DNA from: Vibrio cyclitrophicus
GTDB taxonomy: Bacteria; Pseudomonadota; Gammaproteobacteria; Enterobacterales; Vibrionaceae
DNA length: 64,000 nt
Assembly: GCA_023206055.1 (NCBI GenBank)
Contig: CP065367.1
Span: forward strand, 1,364,001-1,428,000
Direction of reading: 5' to 3'
The translations under genes were made by a program, and so were the position numbers. Positions 17,794 through 27,068 of the stretch are shown here, in pieces (the stretch's first letter is position 1; every line of letters begins with the position of its first letter). Below the pieces are notes generated by a model, which worked only from the letters and a program-made list of their open reading frames with translations, was not told where the DNA came from and searched no databases.

Positions 17794-18657
17794 TTGAGTT
17801 TAGAAGTAGATATCATTTCACAGATAACCGAGCGTTTTCCCGCTCTTCGTGATGCAGAGAAAAAAGTCGCTAAGCTGATCATGGACGACATTGATTTTGC
17901 AGCCAATGCCAGCATCACAGAGCTGGCCGAAGGCGCTCAAGTCAGTGAAGCCACTATTACGCGTTTTGCGAAGGCGATCGGCTGTAACAACGTGCGTGAT
18001 ATGAAGATCAAGCTTGCTCAAACCTTAACGGTGGGCCAGCGCTTTATTCTTGAACCGGTTAACCAAACGGGCTATCAAGGTATCTACGAATCGATCAAGC
18101 AGAGCCTAGACATCAACCGCACCTTGTTCAAAGAGCAAGACGTTGAAACTGCAGTGAGTTGGCTGCACAACGCCAGACAGATCATTGCGATCGGCATGGG
18201 TGGCGGCTCAACCATCGCCTCTCAAGAGCTGCAACACAGACTGTTTCGTTTGGGTTACCCAGTGGTGTCATACAACGATGGTTTGATGTCACGCATGGTT
18301 GCAGCCACGGCAGATGCCAATGATGTGATGGTGATGATTTCCGCGACAGGCTTTACGCCAGTGATCACCGAAACCGCCGAACTAGCGAAGCAATATGGGC
18401 TTAAGATCATCGCGATTACCCCGCAAGACACGCCACTGGCAAAGATTGCGAATATTGTTTTGCCAATCAAACACATGGAAACCGACTTCATCTACAAACC
18501 ATCAGCGTCTCGCTACGCAATGCTGGCATTGGTGGATGTGCTTTCAATGGGTATGGCGGTCAATCATAAGAACCGCTCGCGCGATAAACTGCGCCGCTTA
18601 AAAGTTGCTTTAGACTCCTACCGAGGTGGCGGCGACCGACAACCTCTCGGTGATTAA
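17794..18657 (+). CDS. MurR/RpiR-family transcriptional regulator
   Basis: 287 residues with an N-terminal helix-turn-helix (about 1-80; SITELAEGAQVSEATITRFAKAIG) and a SIS sugar-phosphate-binding domain (about 120-260; IAIGMGGGSTIASQELQHRLF). The start is TTG at 17794, preceded by AGGATCAGGA. It follows the PLP deaminase by 117 bases on the same strand. RpiR proteins respond to sugar phosphates, so KDPG or KDG-related ligands are plausible effectors for control of this cluster. Confidence 0.9.
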   Translation: MSLEVDIISQITERFPALRDAEKKVAKLIMDDIDFAANASITELAEGAQVSEATITRFAKAIGCNNVRDMKIKLAQTLTVGQRFILEPVNQTGYQGIYESIKQSLDINRTLFKEQDVETAVSWLHNARQIIAIGMGGGSTIASQELQHRLFRLGYPVVSYNDGLMSRMVAATADANDVMVMISATGFTPVITETAELAKQYGLKIIAITPQDTPLAKIANIVLPIKHMETDFIYKPSASRYAMLALVDVLSMGMAVNHKNRSRDKLRRLKVALDSYRGGGDRQPLGD

Positions 18658-18708
18658 TCGTTACCGAAACCAAGCTTCTTGCAGCTAAATCAAAATAGAA
18701 TCTGAATT

Positions 18709-18758
18709 AAAAAGCCCCGCAGTATTCACTCGTTCGAGTCGATACTGCGGGGCTTTTT
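18709..18758. terminator. Strong bidirectional terminator
   Basis: AAAAAGCCCCGCAGTAT is repeated inversely as ATACTGCGGGGCTTTTT around a short loop, between the convergent RpiR regulator and P-loop genes. Confidence 0.95.
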
Positions 18759-18779
18759 AAATTGTTGTTTTGTCGGAAG

Positions 18780-19322
18780 TCACTCGTCTAAGTTAATCGC
18801 AGTTAAAATGAACTCGACTCGTCCCTCAACAGATAACTTAGGCACTTCCACCAGCTGATAACCAAACTGGGTATAGGCTGCCACCATCTTTTCATAGGTG
18901 GCGACCGCTTCTTCAAAGTCTTGTTTACGCTCTTGGTCATTGATGAAAATCGAATCCCATGGCGGGAAGATAAATACCTTGGCGTTGTATGCGAGCTCAT
19001 TACAGCTATTCAGCAAGGATTCTGGAATAGGCAACGTCTCTAACAAACTGTAACCGTATGAATCTACGATGCTTCTATCAAAGAAAACGAGTTGCTCACT
19101 TGTCTCAAATGCTTGGTAATTGGCTAACTCTTCTCGCACCATTTCGTCACGAAAAGCCACTTTATCTAACCATGGTAAGGCGTGACCTTGCTGTTCGACT
19201 TGGTGCTGAATCACTTTACGCCCAACCTCTGGTGCGCAGCGATAGCCCTGGCTTTTCAAAGCGTCGATGACCGAGGTTTTGCCTGAGCCCGGCCCACCTG
19301 TAAATACAATTAGGTTATTCAA
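18780..19322 (-). CDS. P-loop ATPase/nucleotide kinase-like protein (AAA_28)
   Basis: 180 residues. Walker A GGPGSGKT lies at residues 9-16. FDRSIVDSYGY near residue 100 resembles the DR(S/T) motif of small-molecule kinases. Proteins of this type are widespread and mostly uncharacterised; no specific substrate is recognised. The gene is between a terminator and the isochorismatase-like gene on the same strand, with a 67-base gap. Confidence 0.8.
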   Translation of the reverse strand: MNNLIVFTGGPGSGKTSVIDALKSQGYRCAPEVGRKVIQHQVEQQGHALPWLDKVAFRDEMVREELANYQAFETSEQLVFFDRSIVDSYGYSLLETLPIPESLLNSCNELAYNAKVFIFPPWDSIFINDQERKQDFEEAVATYEKMVAAYTQFGYQLVEVPKLSVEGRVEFILTAINLDE

Positions 19323-19389
19323 ATGAACCTCTTCAAAGGGGAAAATAACGAATCGGACCTTAACGAAAACCTAGTTCATGAAACCCAAG

Positions 19390-19929
19390 TTAACGAATCA
19401 AGGACAGAATGGACTTAAATTCTGGTGCGCGGCAATCTTTCACAAGCTCGTATAAGCTCATTTCTAATCCCGTAATCTGGACACCAGCGTCCCGCAATCG
19501 GCTGATGGCCAATTTCTTATTCAGTGCTGTTCGTGAACTAATGCAATCACCAACGACCTGAACCTTGTACCCAAGATCCAACAACCCCAATGCGGTTTGA
19601 TAGACACATATGTGAGCCTCAATACCACACACCAACCACGTATCCACATCTTTAACTTGCACTGCCTCAACAAACTTGGGCTCGTTACACGCGTTGAACG
19701 TGAATTTCGGTATCGGCTTAACATCACTCAATAGGTCATTCAGCTCACTAACGGTTGCCCCCAACTTCTCTGGGTTCTGCTCCAAACTCACAATAGGAAG
19801 GCCTAAAACCTGCGCTCCCTCAATCAGCTTTCCACAGTTAGCAATCAGTGTCTCGCTCTCATCAACAAGGCGTGCGAGCTTGCCCTGAACATCCACAACC
19901 ACCAAGCCTGTGTTTTGTTTCGTTAGCAT
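19390..19929 (-). CDS. Isochorismatase-family cysteine hydrolase (YcaC-like)
   Basis: 179 residues with the family catalytic triad visible: Asp in VVVDVQGKLA, Lys in PIPKFTFNA, and Cys in GIEAHICVYQTAL. Members hydrolyse amides or ureas such as nicotinamide or ureidomalonate. A substrate cannot be assigned. Upstream spacing and GGAGTAAAC before the ATG support the start. Confidence 0.85.
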   Translation of the reverse strand: MLTKQNTGLVVVDVQGKLARLVDESETLIANCGKLIEGAQVLGLPIVSLEQNPEKLGATVSELNDLLSDVKPIPKFTFNACNEPKFVEAVQVKDVDTWLVCGIEAHICVYQTALGLLDLGYKVQVVGDCISSRTALNKKLAISRLRDAGVQITGLEMSLYELVKDCRAPEFKSILSLIR

Positions 19930-20121
19930 GTTTACTCCTTGTTTTGGGCAGCCTGATTAATTACGCAATCTGATGTGTATGTTTTCTACTATGTAATGAT
20001 TCAGCTTACAAAGCCATACAGTAATACATAAAAGACTACGGAATAATGGTCATCAACGGTCGAAAGGTCGCAAAACAAAAATAATTGATACTGACATGAC
20101 ATTAAAGAGTGAGTAAGAAAA

Positions 20122-20706
20122 ATGAACAAGATAACGAAATCAGCATTAGCATTGGGTTTAATCAGCGCAGTTTCTCTTCCAGCTTTAGCAGCAGGCACTG
20201 ACGGCGGTGCATACATTGGTGGCGGCCTTAGCGTGTACCAAGATTCTGATACAGATGGTCAAGGTAATCTAGATTCAGACGGCATGGGCTACAACTTATA
20301 CGGCGGCTACCAATTCAACCGTATCGTAGGTGTGGAACTTGGCTACAACGATTACGCAGACTACAAAAAAGGCGCTGCAAAAATGTCTCCAGCGTCTATT
20401 TCTTTGTCAGCAAATCTTGGTTACACATTCGACAACACAATCCGCCCATTCGTATTGGCTGGTTTAAGCTCTGTTGATCTAAATGCAAACAAGAGTGCTG
20501 GTTACAATGATGATAGCGGTACGGGTTTCCATTTTGGTGTGGGCGTTGAATACTCACCAATCGAACATCTAACACTGCGCCTAATCTCACAAGCAGACGC
20601 TGTTAGTGTTGAGAACTACTACATTGGCAACAACAGTTCATTGAAAACTGAAGACAAAACACTTGCCTTCAACAGCATTAGCTTCGGTGGTTCATACAAC
20701 TTCTAA
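20122..20706 (+). CDS. OmpA-like/OprF-type outer-membrane beta-barrel protein
   Basis: 194 residues with signal peptide 1-23 (ending ALA). Alternating aromatic/glycine strands follow (GGAYIGGGLSVYQ, GYNLYGGYQFN, GVELGYNDY) and the C-terminus ends in a YNF aromatic, as expected for an 8-stranded barrel. There is no C-terminal peptidoglycan-binding OmpA domain. It is an independent unit with its own downstream terminator, 233 bases before the phosphoethanolamine transferase gene. Its function may be structural or adhesive; this is not evident from sequence. Confidence 0.85.
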   Translation: MNKITKSALALGLISAVSLPALAAGTDGGAYIGGGLSVYQDSDTDGQGNLDSDGMGYNLYGGYQFNRIVGVELGYNDYADYKKGAAKMSPASISLSANLGYTFDNTIRPFVLAGLSSVDLNANKSAGYNDDSGTGFHFGVGVEYSPIEHLTLRLISQADAVSVENYYIGNNSSLKTEDKTLAFNSISFGGSYNF

Positions 20707-20741
20707 TGTGATTGAACCACAAAGAATAAGCTGAACATACT

Positions 20742-20797
20742 AATTCACTTTGCTGTTCCACCTTGTCATGAAGGTCACTCAGTAAAGTGAATTTTTT
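20742..20797 (+). terminator. Terminator after the outer-membrane protein gene
   Basis: AATTCACTTT at 20742 pairs with AAAGTGAATT ending at 20793, followed by TTTT. An inner stem is also possible (CTTGTCATGAAGG). Confidence 0.7.
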
Positions 20798-20939
20798 GTA
20801 TCTACACGCCCTATCGCGTCATTTCACTTTAGCCAGTTTATCACTCACCATCACTTATTGAGCTTTATGCGTTGATATTAGAGCTTTCTTGGTAGCGAGA
20901 CTAAAATAAAGGAATCAGAGACGCAGGAAAACAAAACCT

Positions 20940-22562
20940 ATGAACCTTCCAAGCTTAAACATGTCGATAAACAAACTGCCCTTTGTGTTGGCTGTGTATT
21001 ATCTGCTTGTCATCAATATCCCTCTCTCCCTAGAACTTCTTAGTATTGTTCAGGCATCAAAGTCTGAAAGTGTCGCGTTTCTTATATCCATCCCGATCTT
21101 CTTCCTTGCTGCCTTCAATTTTATCTTCCAAGTCTTTAATTGGCCGATATTTTCCAAGCCGTTTTTTATTTTGTTGCTGATAACCTCAACACTCGTCAGC
21201 TACAGCATGTTCAATTACGGCATCTATGTAGACTACGGGATGATAGAAAATGTATTCGAAACCAATAGTGGCGAAGCAGCAAGCTATGTAAGTGCCCACT
21301 CTATCTTGTGGTTATTCGCGATGGGGATTATCCCGTCACTGATCCTACTGTTTACCAAGCTTAAGCGAGAGTCATGGAAAGATTTCTTTGTCTGGAAGTC
21401 AATTGGGCTGATCTCTTCTTTGATCGTCATCGCCATTATTGCAGGGCTATTTTACAAAGATTACGTTTCGATTGGTCGCAATAACTCGCACATCAAAAAG
21501 ATGATCATTCCAACCGAATATGTGGCATCAACGGTTAAATACGTCAATAACACCTACATTAAAGAGCCTATCCCTTACCAAGAGTTAGGGTTAGATGCGA
21601 AGCAAGCAGCACAAGACAAAGCGACAACCAAACCGACCTTACTGGTGTTTGTACTTGGTGAAACCGCGCGTGTGTACAACTACCAATATCATGGCTATGA
21701 GCGTGAAACCAATGCTCATACCAAACCTTACAACCCGATATTTTTCTCTGATGTTCAGTCGTGCGGCACCGCCACTGCGGTTTCTGTGCCGTGTATGTTC
21801 TCTAACATGAACCGCAGTAACTACGACCGCGACAAAGCTTACAACCAAGATAACGTGGTCGACATCATGAACCGCGCGGGCATTCACTCTATCTGGCGAG
21901 AGCATGATGGTGGAGACAAGGCCGTTGCACACCGAATCAAAGAGATGACACTCGTGGCCAAAGACAGTGACCCTTTGTGTAATAACGATGTGTGCTACGA
22001 CACGGCGATGCTAGAGAACTTCGATCAAGATACTCAAGATCTTACGCAAAATAGCATCATCTTCTATCATATCGCCGGATCTCATGGCCCTACTTACTTT
22101 GAGCGCTATCCAGAAGAACATAAGAAATTCACGCCAGATTGCGCTCGCGCCGATATTGAAAACTGTACCAAAGAGGAAGTGGTTAACACCTACGACAACA
22201 CCATCTTGTACACGGATTTCTTCCTATCACAGGCGATGCAAAAGCTTGAGAAACTCACTGACAAATACAATGTAGCGTTGATGTACGTATCCGATCACGG
22301 CGAGTCTCTGGGAGAAAATGGCGTCTACTTACACGGTATGCCTTACTCTTTAGCACCAAAGGAACAAACCCACGTCCCACTGATCTTTTGGATGTCGGAT
22401 GGCTTCGCTGCCGAGAAAGGCATCAATGACACGTGCTTACGTAAAGCAGGAAAAGAGCAGAGCTTCTCACACGATAACCTGTTCGACTCTTTGCTTGGTT
22501 TAATGGACGTTCAAACCCAAGAATACCGAGAAAACCAAGACATCTTCGCACCGTGTCGTTAA
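20940..22562 (+). CDS. eptA: Phosphoethanolamine transferase (EptA/MCR family)
   Basis: 540 residues. Five membrane helices occupy roughly 1-190. The periplasmic sulfatase-like domain carries nucleophile Thr242 in LGETARVYNY and metal ligands in SDHGESLGE near 451. Cysteine-rich loops (SCGTATAVSVPCMF, PLCNNDVCYD) are the disulfide positions of the family. The enzyme moves phosphoethanolamine from phosphatidylethanolamine to lipid A, lowering negative charge and polymyxin sensitivity. No linked PmrAB-type regulator is seen. An alternative start is the ATG at 20961. Confidence 0.92.
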   Translation: MNLPSLNMSINKLPFVLAVYYLLVINIPLSLELLSIVQASKSESVAFLISIPIFFLAAFNFIFQVFNWPIFSKPFFILLLITSTLVSYSMFNYGIYVDYGMIENVFETNSGEAASYVSAHSILWLFAMGIIPSLILLFTKLKRESWKDFFVWKSIGLISSLIVIAIIAGLFYKDYVSIGRNNSHIKKMIIPTEYVASTVKYVNNTYIKEPIPYQELGLDAKQAAQDKATTKPTLLVFVLGETARVYNYQYHGYERETNAHTKPYNPIFFSDVQSCGTATAVSVPCMFSNMNRSNYDRDKAYNQDNVVDIMNRAGIHSIWREHDGGDKAVAHRIKEMTLVAKDSDPLCNNDVCYDTAMLENFDQDTQDLTQNSIIFYHIAGSHGPTYFERYPEEHKKFTPDCARADIENCTKEEVVNTYDNTILYTDFFLSQAMQKLEKLTDKYNVALMYVSDHGESLGENGVYLHGMPYSLAPKEQTHVPLIFWMSDGFAAEKGINDTCLRKAGKEQSFSHDNLFDSLLGLMDVQTQEYRENQDIFAPCR

Positions 22563-22593
22563 CTGCAACGCATTAGGCGCACATGCTTGATTT

Positions 22594-22625
22594 TAAGGGG
22601 ACTCGTTTATGAGTCCCCTTTTTTG
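22594..22625 (+). terminator. Terminator after eptA
   Basis: AAGGGGACTC-GTTTAT-GAGTCCCCTT followed by TTTT. Confidence 0.92.
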
Positions 22626-22766
22626 ACCTACCTAAAACTGTCGTTTTTGTTCAATACCTACCTACAGTGTTCACCTACACTTGCTGGCATTGAAACGTGG
22701 CACATCAAGTAAAAGTACGATGTCTACCACGCACTTTACCGAATCGAAACAGCAGGAATACAAGCG

Positions 22767-23594
22767 ATGTTAGACATCAAAAAAATTAAAACACTGAGCG
22801 ACTTAAGTGAACTTAAAATGGCTTACTTTGCAGAATCAACCGCCCCACTCGATGGCATGTGGCACTTTGGCTTTGTGCCAATGTCAGACCATTACGGCTT
22901 TTACGAAAACGACATACTTGTGGGTTACTGCGTGTTAAATGGTGAAGGCTACTTACTTCAGTTTTACCTAGCACCAACCGCAAACGCGAACATTGCCGAC
23001 TTGTTCACCTTAATCATCGAAAACAACAGCTCTGTGATTGGTGAAGTGAAAGGCGCATTCGTTAGCACCGCAGAGCCACAATACCTGTCGCTGTGTATGG
23101 ACAATACTGAGTCATTCAAAGTGAATGCGATGATGTACCGCCAGAACCAAGAAAGCGACGCTAGCCGTCATTCAGGTCGTATTGAAGACATTAAAATGAC
23201 GCTCGCGACGGAAGAGCAACTCGATAAGCTTGTGGAATTTGCTTCATCAGCGATTGGCGCACCGAAAGAGTGGCTAACTGGCTACTACAGCAATTTAATT
23301 GCTCGCCAAGAGCTGTGGGGTTACTGGGAAAATGAAAGCGTTCTTGCAACTGGAGAGTGCCGCAAGTTCGATGAGCACCAAACGCAGTTTGCAGACTTGG
23401 GCATGATTGTCGAACAAGCAGAACGTGGCAAAGGCTTAGCAACACGTGTGCTGAACTTTCTCACACAGCACGCCAACCGCCAAGGTTTGGAAGCGATGTG
23501 TTCAACAGAAGGTAGCAATATTGGCGCGCAGAAAGCGATTACTCGTGCTGGGTTATCATCGAAAAATCGAATCCTACAGTTCGATTTTGATTAG
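22767..23594 (+). CDS. GNAT-family N-acetyltransferase
   Basis: 275 residues. The C-terminal GNAT domain (about 140-270) contains the acetyl-CoA loop VEQAERGKGLATRVLNFL and the following LEAMCSTEGSNIGAQKAITRAGL. The N-terminal half is a divergent, possibly duplicated GNAT-like fold. The acceptor substrate is unknown. It stands alone, preceded by the eptA terminator and followed by a probable terminator at 23645-23693. Confidence 0.82.
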   Translation: MLDIKKIKTLSDLSELKMAYFAESTAPLDGMWHFGFVPMSDHYGFYENDILVGYCVLNGEGYLLQFYLAPTANANIADLFTLIIENNSSVIGEVKGAFVSTAEPQYLSLCMDNTESFKVNAMMYRQNQESDASRHSGRIEDIKMTLATEEQLDKLVEFASSAIGAPKEWLTGYYSNLIARQELWGYWENESVLATGECRKFDEHQTQFADLGMIVEQAERGKGLATRVLNFLTQHANRQGLEAMCSTEGSNIGAQKAITRAGLSSKNRILQFDFD

Positions 23595-23644
23595 GGTTCT
23601 ACTTTAACAAATTACTCACAGCCCAAGCGAAGCCAATTAAATTA

Positions 23645-23693
23645 AGCCCATATCCGTGACTCTATACATCCAGCGGTTATGGGCTCAGTTTTT
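23645..23693 (+). terminator. Probable terminator after the GNAT gene
   Basis: AGCCCATA and its inverse TATGGGCT flank a ~30-base loop, extended by CCG/CGG, and are followed by CAGTTTTT. Confidence 0.6.
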
Positions 23694-23781
23694 GGTGGCT
23701 ATCGATTGCAAAGACAAGACTATCTTCCTCAGCGATAGACACATATAGTTATTACAACGCTAACCTCAAATAGAATGTCGA

Positions 23782-24621
23782 ATGATCAATTGGTTACAGT
23801 CTCCGAAATCCTCAGTTGTTGCCCAATACATCGATTGCTACTGGCTGATCGAGAAGACGCCCGACGCCCAAACCCATCAATTTCCTAAGCTTAACCCTGA
23901 CCCTTCGGCGCATTTGATTCTGTCTCCAAACGACCAGCTTTATCACTACACGATAGAGCAACAGGTCGATCAAGGTGTTGGCTGTCATTTACTGCTGCCA
24001 CACCATAAAGCGATTGAACTGGACCACTCAAAGCCGTTTGTTCATTTGGGCATCAAGTTCCATGTCGGAGCCTTGTACGCGTTGAATATTCCAGACTGCC
24101 CACACCCGAGCCTAGATCGCGTTAACCCTATCGATCTCGTTAGTTTATTAAGCAACCCAAATGCCGATGCCATGTCGCTAATAAACCTCGCTCAAACCGA
24201 CTTTGAGGCCTGTTGTCAGCAATTGGATGAATTGCTGCTGTCTTGGTTATCGACAGGTAAAAAGGACAGGCACAGCGAACTCACCCGGAAGGTGTTAGAA
24301 CTACTAGGTACAACACCCATTGCAGAGCTTGGCGACAAACTGTTTTGCTCGCAGCGCACCTTAGAAAGAAGCTTCAACAAGGTGACCGGACTAACGTTGA
24401 AACAGTGTCAGTCGATGAACAAACTCGAAGCTATGCTCGAATACCTTTATAAGCGAAATTTTGATGATATTGATTGGATAGATGTCGCCTATCAGTTTGG
24501 ATTTAGCGACCAGCCACACCTGATTCGCTACCTTAAGAAAACCATTGGCCTAACGCCCAACACCTATGCCAAAGAAGGTGGCTTAACCATAGATGTGTAT
24601 GGTGGAGTGAGATCGGAATAA
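23782..24621 (+). CDS. AraC-family transcriptional regulator
   Basis: 279 residues. The N-terminal ~150 residues (DYCWLIEK-like start, HFPKLNPDPSAHLILS) resemble the DUF6597 sensor of many AraC proteins. The C-terminal AraC helix-turn-helix pair spans about 180-270 (LGDKLFCSQRTLERSFNKVTG and VAYQFGFSDQPHLIRYLKKTIG). The target is unknown; neighbours are a GNAT and a lipase-like gene on the same strand. Confidence 0.88.
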   Translation: MINWLQSPKSSVVAQYIDCYWLIEKTPDAQTHQFPKLNPDPSAHLILSPNDQLYHYTIEQQVDQGVGCHLLLPHHKAIELDHSKPFVHLGIKFHVGALYALNIPDCPHPSLDRVNPIDLVSLLSNPNADAMSLINLAQTDFEACCQQLDELLLSWLSTGKKDRHSELTRKVLELLGTTPIAELGDKLFCSQRTLERSFNKVTGLTLKQCQSMNKLEAMLEYLYKRNFDDIDWIDVAYQFGFSDQPHLIRYLKKTIGLTPNTYAKEGGLTIDVYGGVRSE

Positions 24622-24754
24622 CTCATTTTTTATCTATAACGCACATTATTTCTACAGTGAATACTCTGTCTGTTGTGTCCCATTAGCCGCAAGTTTTATT
24701 GAGTTTGGAATTGCGACTCCATATACTGGAAACACCATCAGACGGAGGACAAAA

Positions 24755-25387
24755 ATGAATAATAAAAACAAACATATAGTTTTAATTCATGGTCTATATA
24801 TGCCTGCGTTGATCATGCAATATCTGGATAGAAACTTCAAAAAGCGCGGCTTTCAAACCCACAAGTTCGCTTACAACTCGCTGCGCTTCCCTTCTGCTGC
24901 TAAACGCCTCAATCGCTTCGTGAATGCACGCTTTGATGAGCACGATGAAGTCTACTTCTTTGGTCACTCACTCGGTGGCTTGCTGATTCGTCACTACTTT
25001 AAGTTTTACCAACCCGACTTTGCCGACACCTGCATCATTACGGCGGGGACTCCACACAATGGCGCGACTATCGCTAAAACGCTGTCGAATCATGGCCTCG
25101 GATTTATCTTTGGTTCGAGCAAGATGATCTTAAGTGATGGCTTGGGTGATTATGATATTGATGTGCCGATTGGCGTGATTACCGGCACCTACGACGCAGG
25201 TGTAGGTCGCATTGTATTGGGTAGAAACCCAGGAGATGGCACGGTTACACTTGAAGATGCGAGCCTGCGAGGCGCAACAGACACCTGCGCCCTCAAGCTC
25301 AATCACACAGCGCTTGTGTACTCTAAGGAAGTGGTTGCGTTATCTGCGCAATTTATCGAGCACAGAGCTTTCAAGAACGCTTCATAG
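24755..25387 (+). CDS. Alpha/beta hydrolase, lipase/esterase-like
   Basis: 210 residues. The nucleophile elbow is GHSLGG near residue 70, preceded by the oxyanion-type strand IVLIHGLYM. The acid and His are likely in TGTYDAGVG and KLNHTALVYS. It resembles the small cytosolic alpha/beta hydrolases of the PGAP1/lipase class 2 type. No signal peptide is seen. GACGGAGGAC before the ATG is a strong ribosome site. The substrate is not known. Confidence 0.85.
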   Translation: MNNKNKHIVLIHGLYMPALIMQYLDRNFKKRGFQTHKFAYNSLRFPSAAKRLNRFVNARFDEHDEVYFFGHSLGGLLIRHYFKFYQPDFADTCIITAGTPHNGATIAKTLSNHGLGFIFGSSKMILSDGLGDYDIDVPIGVITGTYDAGVGRIVLGRNPGDGTVTLEDASLRGATDTCALKLNHTALVYSKEVVALSAQFIEHRAFKNAS

Positions 25388-25501
25388 ATTTTGCGTAAGC
25401 TGTTTTCCGTTAGCTTTTGTACGTTAACTCTTGTATCTAGCTATGGCTTTCTTACTGCTGTCTTCTTACTTCAAATAGGTCAACTCAAACATAGGCCAAT
25501 A

Positions 25502-25532
25502 CAAAAATACCACTCTGCGATAAGAGTGGTAT
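25502..25532 (-). terminator. Terminator of ctlX (minus strand)
   Basis: ATACCACTCT-loop-AGAGTGGTAT with TTTTTG following on the minus strand. Confidence 0.88.
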
Positions 25533-25564
25533 TCAAAGATTCATGACTGTAAATGCACGGCTTG

Positions 25565-26539
25565 TTATAAGCGATTTACTCGTGTTGGTAAGAACACCTC
25601 ACCCAACATGCATCGCACCGAACCACCACCAATATCTTCAATCGTTTTCACGTTAAATGATAGCAGCTTACCGTGTGTCGCAAGTTGCGCGAGTTGAGCT
25701 GGAGAAAACGCATCGTAAGCCGATTGAGACATCGCAATCACCTTATCGCCATTCACCGTCTGCAGTTGCAGAATGTTGCCGCAGAATCGGTTCATCTGAT
25801 CAATTGAGATAGAGATAACCTGCTTATCTTTAGCAAGCGACTTGACCACAAAACGGCGTTCAAATTCAGGAATCACTTCATCACAGATCACGCAGAAGTT
25901 ATCGCCAATCGCCATCATCACATTGGTATGGTAAATCGGTTGGCCAGACGGTAATGCCGTTTGGAAAGAGACCACGCGAGAATAGCCAATGCGCTTTGCG
26001 TAATCTTCTAACACTTCACGGTCACAACGTTGAGAAAGCGCGGCATAGATGGTCTTGTTGATATGGTCGATAACCATCACGCCCGTGCTCTCTAGATAAG
26101 AACCCTGCGCGATGTAAGACTCTAGAGATTCACTGTGGTTAACAATGCGACCAGACGCTTCAAGTGCTTCAATAAGGGCATTTGGCTTCACTTCATTTTG
26201 ACGGTTTTCACACGCCATAGGGAAGGTAAATAAGCTGCCGTCACCACAGGTGCTAAACCAGTTATTAGGGAATACCGCATCTGGGGTTTCCACACCAAGT
26301 TCTGGGTAATCAAACTCTACAACTTGCACACCTTCTTTACGCAACGAAGCGACCATCGCCTTAAATTCGGCCATGGTTTCTAATTTTACTTCAGCTTCGG
26401 TCAGATTAACTCTGTTCTGAAACTCATTATCTTGTGCCGTTTCTTCATTAAATTTAAATTCTTTTGGCGGCACCATAACAACGCAATTGGCGTTTTGAAC
26501 ATTAGTAATGTGAAGTGATTTTTTGTGTAGGTTTAACAT
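25565..26539 (-). CDS. ctlX: Citrulline-utilisation hydrolase CtlX (amidinotransferase/arginine deiminase fold)
   Basis: 324 residues with the guanidino-modifying fold: PDAVFPNNWFSTCGDG supplies acidic residues, HTNVMMAIG the His, and Cys310 in GGGSVRCMLGE is the expected nucleophile. CtlX-type proteins are linked to citrulline/ornithine catabolism. The length and motifs fit well. No other arginine-pathway genes are adjacent. The 529-base gap upstream (26540-27068) shared with the divergent ABC gene shows no open frame or clear structure. Confidence 0.85.
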   Translation of the reverse strand: MLNLHKKSLHITNVQNANCVVMVPPKEFKFNEETAQDNEFQNRVNLTEAEVKLETMAEFKAMVASLRKEGVQVVEFDYPELGVETPDAVFPNNWFSTCGDGSLFTFPMACENRQNEVKPNALIEALEASGRIVNHSESLESYIAQGSYLESTGVMVIDHINKTIYAALSQRCDREVLEDYAKRIGYSRVVSFQTALPSGQPIYHTNVMMAIGDNFCVICDEVIPEFERRFVVKSLAKDKQVISISIDQMNRFCGNILQLQTVNGDKVIAMSQSAYDAFSPAQLAQLATHGKLLSFNVKTIEDIGGGSVRCMLGEVFLPTRVNRL

Positions 26540-27068
26540 CTCAACCGTCCCTATCTTTTATTTACCTCAGAATTGTAAACAACTTGTTACGACAAGATTC
26601 ACTGAAAAGAATAATGATTTGAATATTTATCCCAAACAATTCCTGCAAAACTCAGTTTATTCGGTAATTTTTACTGCAAGATAACAGCACATCAGAAAGA
26701 ACCAACAGTTTGCATATGAGATACATAATTTGCTGAATAAATATCCGAGCTTCATTCTCTAGCTTGCTGCGGGTTTAGGTTACAATTTAATCCATTTAGC
26801 GTTAGGATTATCACCGTTGCATAACAATCAATTACGTTTGAAATAAGCTTAACTTTTCCTGTCCGATTCAATCTAAAATACACGTCATGAAAGACACGCT
26901 TTGGACCTTTCCTTCGTCACTTAAAAAGAACTAACAACGAAAATCTATCTGATGAGGTCATACTGATAAGAACTCATTAGCACTTATAAAATTTCAAACC
27001 AAATTTATAAAAACAAGCTACACGACGATGCAGTTGCTAATAGATGCATTAGTTGTAAAGGGAAATCT
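26540..27068. other. Long intergenic gap with no recognised feature
   Basis: 529 bases between the divergent ctlX and ABC exporter genes. The sequence is A/T-rich, without a convincing open frame, hairpin or palindrome. It presumably holds both promoters. Confidence 0.6.
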
